From positions 62,001 through 126,000 of the forward strand of contig NZ_RFFM01000007.1 of NCBI RefSeq assembly GCF_003696365.1: a DNA stretch of 64,000 nt, in the 5' to 3' direction. Below the pieces are notes generated by a model that was not told the DNA's origin, did not search any database, and saw only the letters and a program-made list of their open reading frames with translations. The DNA comes from Stutzerimonas zhaodongensis (GTDB lineage: Bacteria; Pseudomonadota; Gammaproteobacteria; Pseudomonadales; Pseudomonadaceae). The translations under genes and the position numbers were made by a program. The number at the start of each line of letters is the position of its first letter. Positions within the stretch are counted from its first letter, which is position 1. Below, one piece after another: positions 40,310 through 49,955 of the stretch.

Positions 40310-40320
40310 TACCGCTTCTC

Positions 40321-40360
40321 AAAAAAACGCCCAGCTTTATACGAAGCTGGGCGTTTTTTT
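40321..40360 (+). terminator. Rho-independent terminator after rpsI
   Basis: CGCCCAGCTT (40328-40337) pairs with AAGCTGGGCG (40344-40353), flanked by seven A on the left and seven T on the right. The A/T flanks make it able to work in both directions. Confidence 0.95.
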
Positions 40361-40450
40361 ATGGGCGAAATATTATCCATGCGACAGCATGTCGCGTCCG
40401 AAGAGTCCCGCTTTTCGCGGGTTGGCGATGGGTTGTATCTGGTTATTACC

Positions 40451-40479
40451 TTGTCATGCGAGGGGGTTTTCTTTACCAT
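40451..40479 (+). promoter_or_regulatory. Putative sigma-70 promoter of petABC
   Basis: TTGTCA (40451-40456), 17-nt spacer, TACCAT (40474-40479), 82 nt before the petA start. The -35 is near consensus. Confidence 0.5.
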
Positions 40480-40561
40480 TTGGCGAATTTTTCGCGGCTG
40501 ATTTTTGCGTAGTAGACGCCTGCCTTCGGTGGGCCATAAGAAACTGATGGGAGACGACTGA

Positions 40562-41155
40562 ATGAGCAATGACGGCGTGAATGCTGGCCGGCGTCGCTTC
40601 CTGGTAGCCGCTACTTCGGTAGTAGGTGCTGCAGGAGCGGTGGGTGCCGCGGTCCCGTTTGTGGGATCGTGGTTCCCGAGTGCCAAGGCCAAGGCAGCCG
40701 GTGCACCGGTTAAGGTAAATATCAGCAAGATCGAGCCGGGCCAGCAGATGGTTGCCGAATGGCGCGGTCAGCCGGTGTTCATTGTGCGTCGTACCGAGGA
40801 GACGCTGGCTAATTTGGGGAAGCTGACCGATGCGGTAGCTGACCCCAAATCCGAAGCGTCCGAACAGCCTACCTACGTGGATCCATCGGTTCGCTCGATC
40901 AAGCCCGAAGTGCTGATCGTGGTGGGCCTCTGCACCCATCTCGGGTGCGCTCCGTCCTTCCGACCTGAAGTTGCGGCGCCCGATCTTGGGGCCGAATGGC
41001 TCGGGGGTTATTTCTGCCCTTGCCATGGTTCGAAATATGACATGGCTGGCCGCGTCTACAAGGGGCAGCCTGCTCCCTTGAACCTGCCGGTTCCCCCTCA
41101 TTCGTACGAGACCGACTCTTTGGTCGTCATCGGCGTGGATCAGGAGAACGCGTGA
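40562..41155 (+). CDS. petA: Ubiquinol-cytochrome c reductase iron-sulfur (Rieske) subunit
   Basis: 197-residue Rieske protein of the cytochrome bc1 complex. A twin-arginine signal-anchor (GRRRFLVAATSVVGAAG, residues 9-25) leads to the [2Fe-2S] domain with C124-T-H126-L-G-C129 and C152-P-C154-H155: the ligands are C124, H126, C152 and H155, and C129-C154 form the disulfide. It takes electrons from ubiquinol at the periplasmic side. It overlaps petB by 1 nt. Confidence 0.98.
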   Translation: MSNDGVNAGRRRFLVAATSVVGAAGAVGAAVPFVGSWFPSAKAKAAGAPVKVNISKIEPGQQMVAEWRGQPVFIVRRTEETLANLGKLTDAVADPKSEASEQPTYVDPSVRSIKPEVLIVVGLCTHLGCAPSFRPEVAAPDLGAEWLGGYFCPCHGSKYDMAGRVYKGQPAPLNLPVPPHSYETDSLVVIGVDQENA

Positions 41156-42366
41156 TGAGCAAGTTCATGGAATGGGTCGATGCGCGTTTCCCCGCGACCA
41201 AGATGTGGGAAGACCATCTAAGCAAGTATTACGCACCGAAGAACTTCAACGTTCTTTACTTCTTCGGCTCACTGGCGCTGTTGGTGCTGGTTAACCAGAT
41301 CCTTACCGGCATCTGGCTGACGATGAGTTTCGAACCTTCGGCAGAGGGTGCATTCGCTTCCGTCGAATACATCATGCGCGACGTTGAGTACGGCTGGATA
41401 ATCCGCTATCTGCACTCCACCGGCGCCTCGGCGTTTTTCGTCGTAGTCTATCTGCACATGTTCCGCGGCATTCTGTACGGTTCGTACCAGAAGCCTCGGG
41501 AACTTGTGTGGATCTTCGGCATGATGATCTACCTTGCGCTGATGGCCGAAGCCTTCATGGGGTACCTGTTGCCTTGGGGACAGATGTCCTATTGGGGCGC
41601 TCAGGTGATCATTTCTCTGTTTGGTGCTATCCCGGTCATCGGTGCCGATCTGACCCAGTGGATTCGTGGTGACTACCTGATCTCGGGTATCACTCTCAAC
41701 CGCTTCTTTGCTCTGCACGTCATCGCGCTGCCAATCGTAATTCTTGGTCTGGTGGTGCTCCACATCCTGGCGTTGCACGAGGTTGGCTCGAACAACCCGA
41801 TGGGCGTCGACATCAAGAAAACCAAGAACGAGGCTGGCGTACCGCTTGATGGTATCCCGTTCCATCCGTATTACACGGTCAAGGATATTGTCGGGGTAGT
41901 GGTGTTCCTGTTCGTGTTCTGCGCCATCGTGTTCTTCTTCCCAGAGATGGGAGGGTATTTCCTCGAGAAGCCGAACTTCGAAGCAGCTAACGCCTTCAAG
42001 ACACCTGAGCACATCGCGCCGGTTTGGTATTTCACGCCTTACTACGCAATCCTGCGTGCTGTACCTGACAAGCTGCTAGGTGTTATCGCAATGGGAGCGG
42101 CGATCGCTGTTCTCTTCGTGCTGCCTTGGCTTGATCGCAGTCCGGTCAAATCCATGCGCTATAAAGGCTGGATGAGCAAAATTGCTCTGGTGCTGTTCTG
42201 TATTTCCTTCGTCATCCTTGGCGTGCTTGGCGTGCTTTCTCCTACACCTGAGCGCACGTTGGTATCTCGGATCTGTACTGCTATCTACTTCGGTTACTTC
42301 ATCCTGATGCCGTTCTACACCAAGCTCGAGAAGACCAAAGTAGTTCCGCAAAGGGTGGATGGCTGA
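41155..42366 (+). CDS. petB: Cytochrome b subunit of the bc1 complex
   Basis: 403-residue cytochrome b with eight membrane helices and the Qo motif PEW-like segment around residue 270. Haem histidine pairs lie in RYLHSTGASAFFVVVYLHMF and FFALHVIALPIVILGLVVLHIL. The ATG at 41155 overlaps the petA TGA by one base; a GTG at 41152 is less likely. It overlaps petC by 1 nt. Confidence 0.98.
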   Translation: MSKFMEWVDARFPATKMWEDHLSKYYAPKNFNVLYFFGSLALLVLVNQILTGIWLTMSFEPSAEGAFASVEYIMRDVEYGWIIRYLHSTGASAFFVVVYLHMFRGILYGSYQKPRELVWIFGMMIYLALMAEAFMGYLLPWGQMSYWGAQVIISLFGAIPVIGADLTQWIRGDYLISGITLNRFFALHVIALPIVILGLVVLHILALHEVGSNNPMGVDIKKTKNEAGVPLDGIPFHPYYTVKDIVGVVVFLFVFCAIVFFFPEMGGYFLEKPNFEAANAFKTPEHIAPVWYFTPYYAILRAVPDKLLGVIAMGAAIAVLFVLPWLDRSPVKSMRYKGWMSKIALVLFCISFVILGVLGVLSPTPERTLVSRICTAIYFGYFILMPFYTKLEKTKVVPQRVDG

Positions 42367-43175
42367 TGAAAAAGCAATTTGCTGCATTGATTCTTGCGCT
42401 GGTGCCAGCGTTCGGGTTTGCCGCTGGTGGTGGCGTTCACCTTGATAAGGTCGACATTGATTTGACCGATAAGGTGGCGTTGCAAGATGGCCTGAAGACA
42501 TTCGCGAACTACTGCATGGGTTGTCACAGCGCGCAGTACCAGCGTTACGAGCGTGTCGCGACCGATCTGGGTATTCCGGAAGAAGTCATGCTCGATAACA
42601 TCGTCTTCAGTGATGCCAAAATTGGTGATCACATGAAGATTGGTATGAAGCCTGATGATGCCAAGGGCTGGTTCGGCGCAGCGCCGCCAGACCTAACACT
42701 TGTGGCCCGGGTGCGTGGGAACGATTGGTTGTACTCCTATATGCGCAGCTTCTACGAGGATCCAACGCGACCTTATGGCGTGAACAACACCGTCTTCCCT
42801 AACGTTGGTATGCCTCATGTTCTGGCGCCGCTGCAGGGCCGTCAGGTGCTGCCAAGCAAGCTGCCTGAGGGCGAGTCGGTTGCTTGTAAGCAGGTTCAGG
42901 TTGTAGAAGATGGTCGTAAGCAGTTCGATCCGCTGACCGGCACGCCAATCACTCATGAAGATTGCAGCGTCATGACGGTCGTCGCAGGCACTGGTGAACT
43001 GAGCGAAGCTGAGTACGACGAGAAGATCAAGAACCTGGTGACTTTCCTTGCTTACTCGGCCAACCCGGTCAAACTTGAAAGTCAACGCATCGGTACTTAT
43101 GTGTTGTTGTTCCTGGCGTTCTTCTTTGTATTTGCTTATCTCCTCAAGCGGGAATACTGGAAAGACGTGCACTGA
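42366..43175 (+). CDS. petC: Cytochrome c1 subunit of the bc1 complex
   Basis: 269-residue cytochrome c1. A signal peptide ends near A20; haem c attaches at C50-M-G-C53-H54, and the Met ligand is probably in NVGMPHVLAPLQG. A C-terminal membrane anchor (YVLLFLAFFFVFAYLLKREYW) fixes it to the inner membrane. It closes the petABC operon; a terminator follows. Confidence 0.98.
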   Translation: MKKQFAALILALVPAFGFAAGGGVHLDKVDIDLTDKVALQDGLKTFANYCMGCHSAQYQRYERVATDLGIPEEVMLDNIVFSDAKIGDHMKIGMKPDDAKGWFGAAPPDLTLVARVRGNDWLYSYMRSFYEDPTRPYGVNNTVFPNVGMPHVLAPLQGRQVLPSKLPEGESVACKQVQVVEDGRKQFDPLTGTPITHEDCSVMTVVAGTGELSEAEYDEKIKNLVTFLAYSANPVKLESQRIGTYVLLFLAFFFVFAYLLKREYWKDVH

Positions 43176-43200
43176 TCCTTCGCTGTTTTGCGTTACCCTT

Positions 43201-43229
43201 CGCGCGCCCTAATGGGCGCGCGTTTTTTT
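43201..43229 (+). terminator. Rho-independent terminator after petC
   Basis: Perfect 9-bp stem CGCGCGCCC (43201-43209) / GGGCGCGCG (43214-43222), TAAT loop, then seven T. Confidence 0.95.
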
Positions 43230-43263
43230 CTGCCATTCCATAATTCCAATGAGGAGGGACCCT

Positions 43264-43881
43264 ATGGCCGCTACCAATCGGCTGGCCTGCTATTCCGATC
43301 CCGCCGACCACTATTCTCATCGTGTGCGTTACGTGCTTGCCGAGAAGGGCGTCAATGTCGAGATCATCGACGTCGATGCGGCGCATTGCCCAATCAAATT
43401 GACCGAGGTGAATCCCTACGCGAGCGTGCCTACGCTGGTTGATCGAGACCTAGCACTCTACGAGCCGAATGTGATCACCGAGTATCTCGAGGAGCGGTAT
43501 CCTCATCCGCCATTGTTACCGGTCTACCCTGTGGCTAGGGCGAACACGCGTCTTTTGGTGCACAGGGTGCAGCGGGATTGGTGCAGCCTCGTTGACAAGA
43601 TTGCTGATCGCCGTACTGCCGACGCATCGAGGGCACAGGCGCGAAAGGAGCTTCGCGAAAGTCTTACAGGCGTTTCCCCTATTTTTTCCGAGAAGCCGTT
43701 CTTCATGAGTGATGAGATCAGTCTTGTGGACTGTTGCCTGTTGCCTATCCTGTGGCGTTTACCCAAACTCGGTGTTGAGCTACCACGGGCGGCCAAGCCG
43801 CTGCTCGACTACATGGAGATCAATTTTGCTCGGGAGGCCTTCCAGGTCAGTTTATCCGCCGTTGAGCGCGGTATGCGCTAA
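43264..43881 (+). CDS. sspA: Stringent starvation protein A
   Basis: 205-residue GST-fold RNA polymerase-associated protein that acts in starvation and virulence regulation. The N terminus [20 protein letters not shown] and [20 protein letters not shown] are typical; catalytic GST residues are not required. The frame opens at 43249, but the ATG at 43264 follows a GAGGAGGG site. It is 12 nt before sspB. Confidence 0.97.
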   Translation: MAATNRLACYSDPADHYSHRVRYVLAEKGVNVEIIDVDAAHCPIKLTEVNPYASVPTLVDRDLALYEPNVITEYLEERYPHPPLLPVYPVARANTRLLVHRVQRDWCSLVDKIADRRTADASRAQARKELRESLTGVSPIFSEKPFFMSDEISLVDCCLLPILWRLPKLGVELPRAAKPLLDYMEINFAREAFQVSLSAVERGMR

Positions 43882-43893
43882 GAGAGGCCGTAC

Positions 43894-44304
43894 ATGACAT
43901 CAAGCCGTCCTTATCTGGTTCGGGCGTTATACGAGTGGATAGTCGACAACGACTGCACGCCCCACCTCCTGGTTAATACCGAACATCCTGGCGTTCGGGT
44001 GCCCGAGGGTTTTGCTAGCGACGGTCAGATCGTGCTGAACGTGGCGCCGAGCGCGGTGCGTAACCTGGATATGGATCACCAGGCGGTCAGTTTCGAGGGC
44101 AGGTTTGGCGGGGTGCCTCACAGTTTGCACGTCCCGGCCGCAGCCGTTATGGCAATCTACGCTCGTGAGAACGGGCAAGGCATGGTATTCGAGGCCGAGC
44201 CCACGCCGCCGGACGACGGGTCGTCATCGGATGATTCTGCTGAGTCAGGACCGTCGTCTCGCCCACCTTCTGCCGGGCGACCGAGTTTGAAAGTCGTTAA
44301 GTAG
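43894..44304 (+). CDS. sspB: ClpXP protease specificity-enhancing factor SspB
   Basis: 136-residue adaptor that delivers ssrA-tagged and other substrates to ClpXP. The folded domain spans about residues 1-100 (SSRPYLVRALYEWIVDNDCTPH; VNTEHPGVRVPEGF); a flexible acidic/Ser-rich linker ends in the ClpX-binding tail RPSLKVVK. A hairpin follows between it and the convergent BON gene. Confidence 0.97.
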   Translation: MTSSRPYLVRALYEWIVDNDCTPHLLVNTEHPGVRVPEGFASDGQIVLNVAPSAVRNLDMDHQAVSFEGRFGGVPHSLHVPAAAVMAIYARENGQGMVFEAEPTPPDDGSSSDDSAESGPSSRPPSAGRPSLKVVK

Positions 44305-44326
44305 TAGAGATAGCGAAGCTCGGCCT

Positions 44327-44353
44327 GGCGGCCATTCAGTATGGGTGGCCGCC
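44327..44353. terminator. Hairpin between convergent sspB and BON gene
   Basis: 8-bp perfect inverted repeat GGCGGCCA (44327-44334) / TGGCCGCC (44346-44353), 11-nt loop. It sits between two convergent stops but lacks a U-tract on either side, so its terminator role is tentative. Confidence 0.45.
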
Positions 44354-44365
44354 AAGTTCCAGAAT

Positions 44366-45591
<1,226 letters not shown>

Positions 45592-45642
45592 TTAGTTTGA
45601 TGCGGAGCTCACGAGAAGTTGTTGCAAGTTGAGTTCAGAACG

Positions 45643-46014
45643 CTAGCTGTCGAAAGCATTCTGGATCCAGTTCGGATTTCCAATCGCGTCTCCCGTCGAG
45701 CCTATGGCTACCACGTCGAAGCGGCATGGATGTCTTGCCCAGCGTGTCTCCTTTTGCAAGAAAAGCTGGGCGGTCTTGATCAGTTTCTGCTGTTTGCGCA
45801 AGTCGACGCTTTCCAGCGCGCCACCCCATGCAGCGTGGCGTCTGTAGCGAACCTCGACAAATACTACTGTATCGCCATCAAGCATGACCAGATCAAGCTC
45901 CCCGCTTCGGCATGCCCAGTTCTGACACAGCGGGCGCAATCCCTGTTGCTGCAGATAGCGTTGCGCCAGGTTTTCAGCAAGCTGCCCGCTTGTCTTCTTG
46001 CTGCTCGGAATCAA
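45643..46014 (-). CDS. yraN: YraN-family (UPF0102) putative endonuclease-like protein
   Basis: 123-residue UPF0102/YraN protein with a Holliday-junction-resolvase-like fold core: GQLAENLAQRYLQQQG, the acidic ELDLVMLDGDTVVFVEVRYR (E-x-D...E-V-R) and a basic C terminus. Function is not established. The start is TTG at 46014, overlapping the lpoA TGA by 4 nt; this is typical of coupled translation. Confidence 0.9.
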   Translation of the reverse strand: MIPSSKKTSGQLAENLAQRYLQQQGLRPLCQNWACRSGELDLVMLDGDTVVFVEVRYRRHAAWGGALESVDLRKQQKLIKTAQLFLQKETRWARHPCRFDVVAIGSTGDAIGNPNWIQNAFDS

Positions 46015-47768
46015 TTAGAGGTATCCGGAAGGGGCTGCACGGCGCCATCGTGGAACTCCGCCCAGGGCAGGCGACGCTGAACTCTCTGTGCTGGAGTGAT
46101 GCTGAGCGTCCCTGATAACCCCTCAAGCTCGGTGTCCGGTAAGGCCAAAAGCTGGTTCAGGCGGGTTGCGAGCTGATAGGCGTCAGCTCCCATCGCGTAA
46201 AGCCTGCCAAGGCTGCCGCGGGCCTGGGGCCATTTGCTTTCTATCTCCTGGCGTAGCGGAAGCTGAGGATCGAGAAGCCAAGGCGTTTCGGTGAATCGGA
46301 TGCCTTCGAGATCTAGATATTGAGTGCGGTTATCAGTAGCAGCGTGCAGGTGAGACGTAGCGTACACCGGCAAGTCAGCCGCGTATTGGAAGATCAAGGT
46401 GGGCCTGACTTGCTGTGCCTGTTGCGGGGTCGCGGCCAGGAAAAGGAAGTCGATGTCCTGTCGACGAGTGGGCTGAGAGTCACCGCTGCTGCGAATCTGC
46501 AGGAGATCGGCTATCTGGTTCGCCAGCTCGATGGGCTCGGCCAGGGCTTCGGCCGCGGCTACTGTCCCGCCCAGCTCCTGCCATTGCTGGCGAAACGCCT
46601 GGAACACCCGATTGCCCCATTCCCCTCTTGGCGTCAGCGCTACGGCGCTGCGATGTCCGTCTGCCCAGGCTCGTTGCGCTACCTCACGGGCTTCGTCCTC
46701 GGCAGCCAGCCCGAACTGGAATAGTTGCGGTGGTACCTTTTGATTGGCGTCGCTGTAGTTAAGCGCCAGTGTGGTAATGGGCAGTTGCTCGCGATCAGCC
46801 AGTTGGCGAACCGTCTCCTTGTCCAGTGGGCCTATCACCAGTTCCACGCCGGCTGCGGATGCTTGACGGTAGAACTCATCGATGGAGGGAAAGCGGGTAC
46901 TGTCGAAGAGTTCAATCTTGAGGTTCTGGCCGGCTTCCAGGTGAGCGGCGAGAAAGCCGTCGCGCAGGGCCCGGGCGACACTTGCCAGCTGGCCTTCCAT
47001 TGGCAGCAGCAATGCAACATGTGAAAGGGGTTTGTCAGCGAGTTCCCTGAGTTTCACAAGGGGTTCCGGTAGCCGATTGGCAGCCGGATGGTGCGGGTTC
47101 AACTGCAGCCAGCTGTCGATAGCGCGTTGCTGTTGCTCCAGGGTGCCGGCTTGTTTGACGGTCGCAGCAAGCGATACCCATCCAGCCAGGTCTGGATCTG
47201 TGGTTGGCTGCAGTTGCTCGACAGTCATCGACGAGACGAGTGACCAGATCTTCTCGTGATTCTGCTCGGCCGCATTGCCGCTTAGCAGGGGGGCAATGAA
47301 GGTCCGTTCGCGAGCGGCATCCATGGGTTGGTCGTTTGCTTCGTACGCTTCTGCTCGGGCCAGTTGCGTACGCAGCTGCTGTTCAACGGGCAGTTCGGCA
47401 AGGCGTTCGAAAGCGGGGTGTTGTAACGCCTGAAGAGCACGCTGCGGGTTGTCTGCAGCGAGCGCCAGTTCCGCTTCCAGAGTTTTGGCGAACATCTGTT
47501 GCGCCGGCATCAACTGCTCGATATCCACTTGCTCGAGGATTTGCCGTGCTTGCGTCTCATCGTTCTGCTGCATGCTCAAATCGGCGGCGGAAAGTCGCAG
47601 CTGTGCGGCTTTTGCTGCATCGCTGGATTCGGCCTCCTGCAGCAGTTGCTGTGTGGACGCCTGGGGAGTACGGGGCAGCTCACCCAGCGTTGAGGTTGGT
47701 GAGCTGGCGCAGGCCGAAAGCACGGCGGCAATGAATAAGAAGATAAGCGGGCGAAAACGGGCCGTCAT
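46011..47768 (-). CDS. lpoA: Penicillin-binding protein activator LpoA
   Basis: 585-residue outer-membrane lipoprotein that activates the peptidoglycan synthase PBP1a. The signal peptide ends in the lipobox LSAC (C20). An N-terminal TPR-like helical part (about 40-260) and a C-terminal periplasmic-binding-protein-like domain (HVALLLPMEGQLASVARALRD onward) follow. The open frame extends far upstream to 48212, overlapping rsmI on the other strand; the ATG at 47768 gives the lipoprotein signal. Confidence 0.94.
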   Translation of the reverse strand: MTARFRPLIFLFIAAVLSACASSPTSTLGELPRTPQASTQQLLQEAESSDAAKAAQLRLSAADLSMQQNDETQARQILEQVDIEQLMPAQQMFAKTLEAELALAADNPQRALQALQHPAFERLAELPVEQQLRTQLARAEAYEANDQPMDAARERTFIAPLLSGNAAEQNHEKIWSLVSSMTVEQLQPTTDPDLAGWVSLAATVKQAGTLEQQQRAIDSWLQLNPHHPAANRLPEPLVKLRELADKPLSHVALLLPMEGQLASVARALRDGFLAAHLEAGQNLKIELFDSTRFPSIDEFYRQASAAGVELVIGPLDKETVRQLADREQLPITTLALNYSDANQKVPPQLFQFGLAAEDEAREVAQRAWADGHRSAVALTPRGEWGNRVFQAFRQQWQELGGTVAAAEALAEPIELANQIADLLQIRSSGDSQPTRRQDIDFLFLAATPQQAQQVRPTLIFQYAADLPVYATSHLHAATDNRTQYLDLEGIRFTETPWLLDPQLPLRQEIESKWPQARGSLGRLYAMGADAYQLATRLNQLLALPDTELEGLSGTLSITPAQRVQRRLPWAEFHDGAVQPLPDTSN

Positions 47769-47832
47769 TTGATCATTCCTGGAAGGCGCTGGCGGTTGTC
47801 GGTCGATTGTACCCAAGCGCTGTGGGGGCTGC

Positions 47833-47861
47833 GATGTTGCCGCCCGTAAACGGGCTACAAT
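47833..47861 (+). promoter_or_regulatory. Putative rsmI promoter containing a palindrome
   Basis: TACAAT at 47856-47861 is a good -10; the -35 at 17 nt (GATGTT) is poor. The spacer holds the near-perfect palindrome GCCCGT-AA-ACGGGC (47842-47855). Confidence 0.4.
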
Positions 47862-47888
47862 GCGCGTTTTGTATTTGAGGTACGCCCT

Positions 47889-48764
47889 GTGACTGCGACA
47901 GGAGATGTGAATTCCGCGGCTGGTACGCTCTATGTGGTCGCCACGCCAATCGGTAACCTTGAGGACATCAGCGCAAGGGCGCTTCGTGTGTTGTCCGAGG
48001 TGGCGCTGATTGCGGCAGAGGATACCCGGCACTCGGCTCGGCTGATGCAGCATTTCGGAATCGCAACGCCCCTGGCGGCGTGCCACGAACATAACGAGCG
48101 GGACGAGGGTAGTCGCTTCATAAAGCGTCTGTTGGCGGGGGAGGATGTGGCGTTGATATCGGATGCTGGGACACCCTTGATATCCGATCCGGGCTACCAC
48201 CTCGTCAGACATTGCCGGGCGGCAGGTATCCGTGTTGTACCAGTCCCTGGGGCTTGTGCCCTTATCGCAGCGCTTTGCGCTGCAGGCTTGCCCTCGGATC
48301 GATTTATCTTCGAAGGTTTCTTGCCGGCAAAACAGACCGCGCGTCGCGCTCGTCTGGAGGAGCTTAAGCTAGAGCCGCGCACGTTGATCTTCTATGAGGC
48401 CCCGCATCGCATTCTTGACTCACTGGAGGATATGAGTGCTGTGTTCGGTTCTGATCGGCCAGCACTGCTCGGGCGAGAACTTACCAAGACATTCGAGACG
48501 CTCAAGGGGTTGCCTCTAGGTGCGCTGCACGCTTGGGTGGCGTCGGACGACAACCAGCAGCGAGGTGAATGCGTTGTGACAGTAGGTGGCTGGCAGGCTC
48601 CGGACTCGGATGCGGCTGTCGATGCCAATGCGCAGCGCGTCCTGAATTTGCTACTGGGTGAGTTACCAGTCAAGCGAGCCGCTGCGCTTGCCTCGGAAAT
48701 TACGGGTGTTCGAAAAAACCTTCTTTATCAGCTGGCATTGCAGAAAAAAAATTCTGGCGAATAG
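47889..48764 (+). CDS. rsmI: 16S rRNA (cytidine-1402-2'-O)-methyltransferase RsmI
   Basis: 291-residue SAM-dependent methyltransferase of the tetrapyrrole-methylase fold. With RsmH (also in this window) it makes m4Cm1402 in the ribosomal P site. Motifs: LYVVATPIGNLEDIS, EDTRHSARLMQHFGI and ISDAGTPLISDPGY. The start is GTG at 47889. It is divergent from lpoA by 120 nt, a conserved arrangement. Confidence 0.97.
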   Translation: MTATGDVNSAAGTLYVVATPIGNLEDISARALRVLSEVALIAAEDTRHSARLMQHFGIATPLAACHEHNERDEGSRFIKRLLAGEDVALISDAGTPLISDPGYHLVRHCRAAGIRVVPVPGACALIAALCAAGLPSDRFIFEGFLPAKQTARRARLEELKLEPRTLIFYEAPHRILDSLEDMSAVFGSDRPALLGRELTKTFETLKGLPLGALHAWVASDDNQQRGECVVTVGGWQAPDSDAAVDANAQRVLNLLLGELPVKRAAALASEITGVRKNLLYQLALQKKNSGE

Positions 48765-48808
48765 GGCTCTGCAGATGGCGATGGACCAGTGCTGGCGAGC
48801 CTCTCCGC

Positions 48809-48837
48809 TTGCAGGCATCTGTTTAGCCAAGTACTCT
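48809..48837 (+). promoter_or_regulatory. Putative rnpB promoter
   Basis: TTGCAG (48809-48814), exact 17-nt spacer, TACTCT (48832-48837); the predicted RNA start is 8-10 nt further on, at the P1 helix of rnpB. Confidence 0.65.
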
Positions 48838-48844
48838 GGCCGCC

Positions 48845-49202
48845 GGAGAGTCGATCGGACAGTCGCTGTCTCTTTTTGTTCGCAAAAAGGGAGGGAGGAA
48901 AGTCCGGGCTCCATAGGGCGAAGTGCCAGGTAACCCCTGGGAGGCGTGAGCCTACGGAAAGTGCCACAGAAAATAACCGCCTAAGCACTTCGGTGCCGGT
49001 AAGGGTGAAAAGGTGCGGTAAGAGCGCACCGCGCGGTTGGTAACAGTCCGCGGCTAGGTAAACCCCACTTGGAGCAAGACCAAATAGGGATCCATTGGCG
49101 TGGCCCGCGCTGGATCCGGGTAGGTTGCTAGAGGCAGTCAGTGATGGCTGTCGTAGAGGAATGACTGTCCTCGACAGAACCCGGCTTACAGATCGACTCT
49201 CC
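48845..49202 (+). ncRNA. rnpB: RNase P RNA (bacterial class A)
   Basis: Catalytic RNA of RNase P, which cuts tRNA 5' leaders. The P1 helix closes the molecule: AGAGTCGAT (48847-48855) pairs with ATCGACTCT (49192-49200). The universal P4 strands GAGGAAAGTCCGGGCTCC (after 48895) and ACAGAACCCGGCTTA (near 49175-49190) are present, and the J-region GAAAAGGTGCGGTAAGAGCGCACC is typical of class A. Length of about 356 nt fits. Ends are set from P1 and are approximate. Confidence 0.95.
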
Positions 49203-49395
49203 GATCCCTTCCGATGAAACATCCCGCCGTTTTTAGTCCAAAAAGATCTTGCTCTTAACAAACTACTTTAAGTTTGGAAGGCAGGCTTCTGCTTGCCTTG
49301 AAGATCCCGTATCAACAGTTCCGCCACTTCTCCGTTAAGCGCCGTTTCGGTTGCTAAATTCCCGCCACATAAGGGTTTTTCCCGTCGGACTCACC
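49203..49395 (+). other. Gene-free interval rnpB-mraZ
   Basis: No coding frame is supported. A 7-bp hairpin GGCAGGC/GCTTGCC (49280-49297, one G-T pair) is seen without a U-tract. The dcw promoter begins right after this interval. Confidence 0.5.
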
Positions 49396-49425
49396 TTGAC
49401 GGTGGGGCTGTTGCATTTCTATAGT
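49396..49425 (+). promoter_or_regulatory. dcw cluster promoter (Pmra)
   Basis: TTGACG (49396-49401), 18-nt spacer, TATAGT (49420-49425): one of the best sigma-70 matches in the window. Start near 49432, directly ahead of the MraZ repeats. Confidence 0.75.
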
Positions 49426-49432
49426 GCGCACA

Positions 49433-49469
49433 AGTGGTAAAAAGTGGAATGAAGTGGGTATTTATGGGC
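49433..49469 (+). promoter_or_regulatory. MraZ operator: four TGG repeats at 10-nt period
   Basis: TGGTA, TGGAA, TGGGT and TGGGC start at 49435, 49445, 49455 and 49465, exactly 10 nt apart; the first three are part of AGTGG. E. coli MraZ binds TGGGN repeats separated by 5 nt, so this fits an autoregulatory operator overlapping the start of transcription. Confidence 0.8.
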
Positions 49470-49499
49470 ATGGAAAGCTAATTCAGGGGAAGCGCAACC

Positions 49500-49955
49500 G
49501 TGTTTCGCGGAGCAAACGCAATCAGTCTCGATGCTAAAGGGCGGCTAGCCATGCCCAGCCGGTATCGTGACGAGCTCGTTTCGCGTTGCGAAGGTCAGCT
49601 GATAATCACCATCGATGCGGTCGATCGATGCCTCTGCATTTACCCACTGCCCGAGTGGGAGCAGATCGAAGCCAAGTTGCGTGAGCTGCCATCCCTTAGA
49701 GAAGAAAGCCGCCGCCTGCAGCGGTTGCTGATAGGTAACGCAGTTGATCTGGAGATGGACGGCAGTGGCCGCGTATTGGTACCGCCGCGTTTGCGCGAAT
49801 ACGCGGGCCTGGATAAGCGCGCCATGTTGGTTGGCCAACTCAACAAATTCAGCCTTTGGAACGAGGACGACTGGAACGCTCAAGCTGATGCGGACCTGGC
49901 GGCCATTAAACAACCCGGCGCTCTGCCGGAAGAACTGCGTGATCTAATCCTGTGA
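49500..49955 (+). CDS. mraZ: Transcriptional regulator MraZ
   Basis: 151-residue dimeric/oligomeric AbrB-like regulator with two MraZ domains (residues about 5-50 and 77-125). It represses the dcw promoter through tandem TGGG repeats, which are visible upstream. Motifs [24 protein letters not shown] and [20 protein letters not shown] carry the DxKGR and DGxGR DNA-contact signatures. The start is GTG at 49500 after an AGGGGAAG site. It overlaps rsmH by 4 nt. Confidence 0.97.
   Translation: MFRGANAISLDAKGRLAMPSRYRDELVSRCEGQLIITIDAVDRCLCIYPLPEWEQIEAKLRELPSLREESRRLQRLLIGNAVDLEMDGSGRVLVPPRLREYAGLDKRAMLVGQLNKFSLWNEDDWNAQADADLAAIKQPGALPEELRDLIL

Noticed and set aside
47769..48212. Upstream extension of the lpoA frame by 148 codons
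   Set aside because: It overlaps rsmI on the other strand and would place the lipoprotein signal peptide in the middle of the protein.
49280..49297. GGCAGGC/GCTTGCC hairpin as rnpB terminator
   Set aside because: No U-tract follows and it lies about 80 nt past the RNA 3' end; noted only inside the interval description.
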